The notes under the pieces were generated by a model, which saw only the letters and a list, made by a program, of their open reading frames with translations, was not told the origin of the DNA and searched no databases. Shown here piece by piece: positions 62,781 to 64,000 of a stretch of DNA of 64,000 nt. A program made the position numbers and the translations under genes. The stretch is taken from contig NZ_CP029190.1 of the NCBI RefSeq assembly GCF_008642295.1, forward strand, positions 62,001 through 126,000, written 5' to 3'. The stretch's first letter is position 1; each line of letters begins with the position of its first letter. The stretch is from Streptomyces venezuelae (GTDB lineage: Bacteria > Actinomycetota > Actinomycetes > Streptomycetales > Streptomycetaceae).

Positions 62781-64000
62781 ATGTCCACCGTCACCGCAGC
62801 ACGACCCACCGCACCGGCGCCGAACCGCCGACTGCACGCGCTCTGGCCGGCCCTGCTCGCCGCACCCATCGCCACCGGAGCCAACGCACCTGTCCTCATC
62901 CTCCCGGACATGGCCCGCACCCTGGGCGTCCCCACCGACCGGGCGACGTGGATGGTGACCGTCTTTGCCTGGGCCATGACCGTCGGCACCCCCCTGTTTG
63001 CCGCCCTCGTACGGCACCGAGGGCTCAAACCCACCCTCGTCGCGTCCGCGGTCACCGCGCTCGCGGGGACCGCGGCCCTCGTCTTAGCCCCCTGGTTCCC
63101 CCTGGCACTCGCCGGCAGAGCCGCACAGGCGGCCGGCGGTGCAGGGCTGGTGGCCGTGGCGATGAACCTCGCAGGTTCCACCCGACGCATGGGGGCGATC
63201 ACCGCCGGGTTCGGAGTCCTGGGCGCCGTCGGGCCGCTGCTCGGCTCCGTCCTGTCGACCACGGTCGGTGCCCGCGCCCCGCTCACCGTCTCCGGCCTCG
63301 CACTCCTCGCCGTGCCCGCGGTCTGGCGTCACATCGCCTCGGGCGAGGCCTCACCCGAACACGTTTCCCGCACCACCCCGTTCGACGCCATGGGGGCCGG
63401 CCTCGTCGTGGCGCTGGCGTCCACTCTGGTCCTCGCCCCGACCGCTCCCCTGGCGGGCGGCGTCACGGCCGCCGCCGTGGTGGTACCGCTTGCCCTCCAC
63501 ATACGGCGCCGCCCGGACGGCTTCGTGCCCGCCGCCGCGGTCCGCTCACGGGCCTTCCGTCACTCGGCCCTCCTCGCGTTCGTCTTCTCCACCTCGTACT
63601 TCACCCTTCTCTTCGCCCTGCCGGAGCTTGCCCGGCAGCGGACGCAGTGGTCCGCCGGTGCGATCGGTACCGGCCAGTTGGCCGCGCTCCTGACCGGCTC
63701 CGCCCTCTCGTGGATCCTCGCTGCCACCGCGGGTCGCCTTGGGCACCGACGCTCGCTCATCCTCCTCATCACCCTGGGGATCGCCGCACCTCTTACCGCA
63801 GTCGCAGCGTCCTGGGCGCCGGTGCTCCTCCTGGCAGCCGCGACCGCCGTGTTTGTCGCGACCGGCAGCAACGCCGTCCTTTCCGTGCACGCCTCCCGAC
63901 AGGTACCGCCCGCCCAACGGCCGGCCGCAATCGGGCTGTTCGTCCTCTGCTACCAGCTCGGAGGGGCCGTCGGCCCGACGCTCGCCGCCCTCGTGACCCT
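62781..64000 (+). CDS. MFS exporter, cut by the right edge
   Basis: From the ATG at 62781 a frame without stop runs off the window, giving about 406 residues. It has many hydrophobic segments (LWPALLAAPIATGANAPVLI, MVTVFAWAMTVGTPLFAALV, LGIAAPLTAVAASWAPVLLL) typical of 12- or 14-TM MFS efflux pumps (EmrB/QacA or CynX-like). A ribosome site GGAGGG precedes it. It follows the nitroreductase and should be induced with it through MarR. Confidence 0.88.
   Translation, partial: MSTVTAARPTAPAPNRRLHALWPALLAAPIATGANAPVLILPDMARTLGVPTDRATWMVTVFAWAMTVGTPLFAALVRHRGLKPTLVASAVTALAGTAALVLAPWFPLALAGRAAQAAGGAGLVAVAMNLAGSTRRMGAITAGFGVLGAVGPLLGSVLSTTVGARAPLTVSGLALLAVPAVWRHIASGEASPEHVSRTTPFDAMGAGLVVALASTLVLAPTAPLAGGVTAAAVVVPLALHIRRRPDGFVPAAAVRSRAFRHSALLAFVFSTSYFTLLFALPELARQRTQWSAGAIGTGQLAALLTGSALSWILAATAGRLGHRRSLILLITLGIAAPLTAVAASWAPVLLLAAATAVFVATGSNAVLSVHASRQVPPAQRPAAIGLFVLCYQLGGAVGPTLAALVT

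Overview
The window reads as Streptomyces or a close actinomycete relative: GC is very high almost throughout, third codon positions are nearly all G or C, GTG starts are frequent, many neighbouring genes overlap as GTGA, and the families present (Fic-like TA pairs, CstR sulfur modules, SUKH proteins, TAP-type hydrolases, small TetR/MarR/ArsR switches) are typical of Streptomyces chromosome arms. No rRNA or tRNA gene and no core housekeeping operon was seen. This is accessory, partly decaying DNA with many remnants of insertion sequences.

Layout. 0-4.6 kb: an edge-truncated unknown gene, a TetR/amidase divergent pair with two visible operators, a recombinase scrap, a secreted SH3-like protein with a strong terminator, and an unknown gene. 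4.7-10.5 kb: a broken ku-like gene, a two-repeat type I-E CRISPR remnant, a Fic-type toxin-antitoxin pair, a zinc-ribbon protein, another decayed CRISPR repeat, and a cas3 gene cut and fused to the tail of a glyoxalase-fold gene. 10.8-14.4 kb: a GNAT gene facing a four-gene operon (polyprenyl synthase, ABC ATPase, ABC permease, SRPBCC protein). 15-18.2 kb: IS5 scrap, a tiny secreted peptide with a TTA codon, a coupled pair of unknown genes, a 48-bp perfect palindrome, a deleted casE, and a hydrolase scrap. 18.3-23.9 kb: a divergent alpha/beta-hydrolase and a 1516-residue caspase-like / P-loop NTPase / beta-propeller protein, the best candidate here for a conflict (anti-phage, programmed-death) system.

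24-40.8 kb: TetR with a frameshifted SDR, a PPOX protein, a HAD phosphatase with an in-frame stop, a 2H phosphoesterase, a doubly frameshifted glycine-rich secreted protein, chimeric VOC/SnoaL and methyltransferase/unknown scraps, an intact VOC gene and TfoX-like gene separated by a perfect inverted repeat, MerR, barstar, Tn3-type resolvase and transposase remnants, and a secreted TAP-family peptidase. 40.9-44.9 kb: a compact sulfur (persulfide) detoxification module (metallo-beta-lactamase/rhodanese, rhodanese, TSUP exporter, CstR repressor, rhodanese-membrane protein) with three CstR-type operators and readable promoters.

45-58.8 kb: broken and orphan genes mixed with IS5, ISL3 and other transposase remnants, several immunity-type proteins (SMI1/KNR4, Imm-like, barstar scrap) without toxins, and an ArsR/MFS operon. 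58.8-64 kb: a lipoprotein facing a membrane protein, a SnoaL-like protein, and a MarR repressor divergent from a nitroreductase and an MFS exporter that runs off the edge, with palindromic MarR operators between them.

A recurring theme is decay: at least four deletion junctions join halves of unrelated genes, and about ten genes carry single-base frameshifts. The frameshifts could partly be sequencing error; the fusions and deletions cannot.
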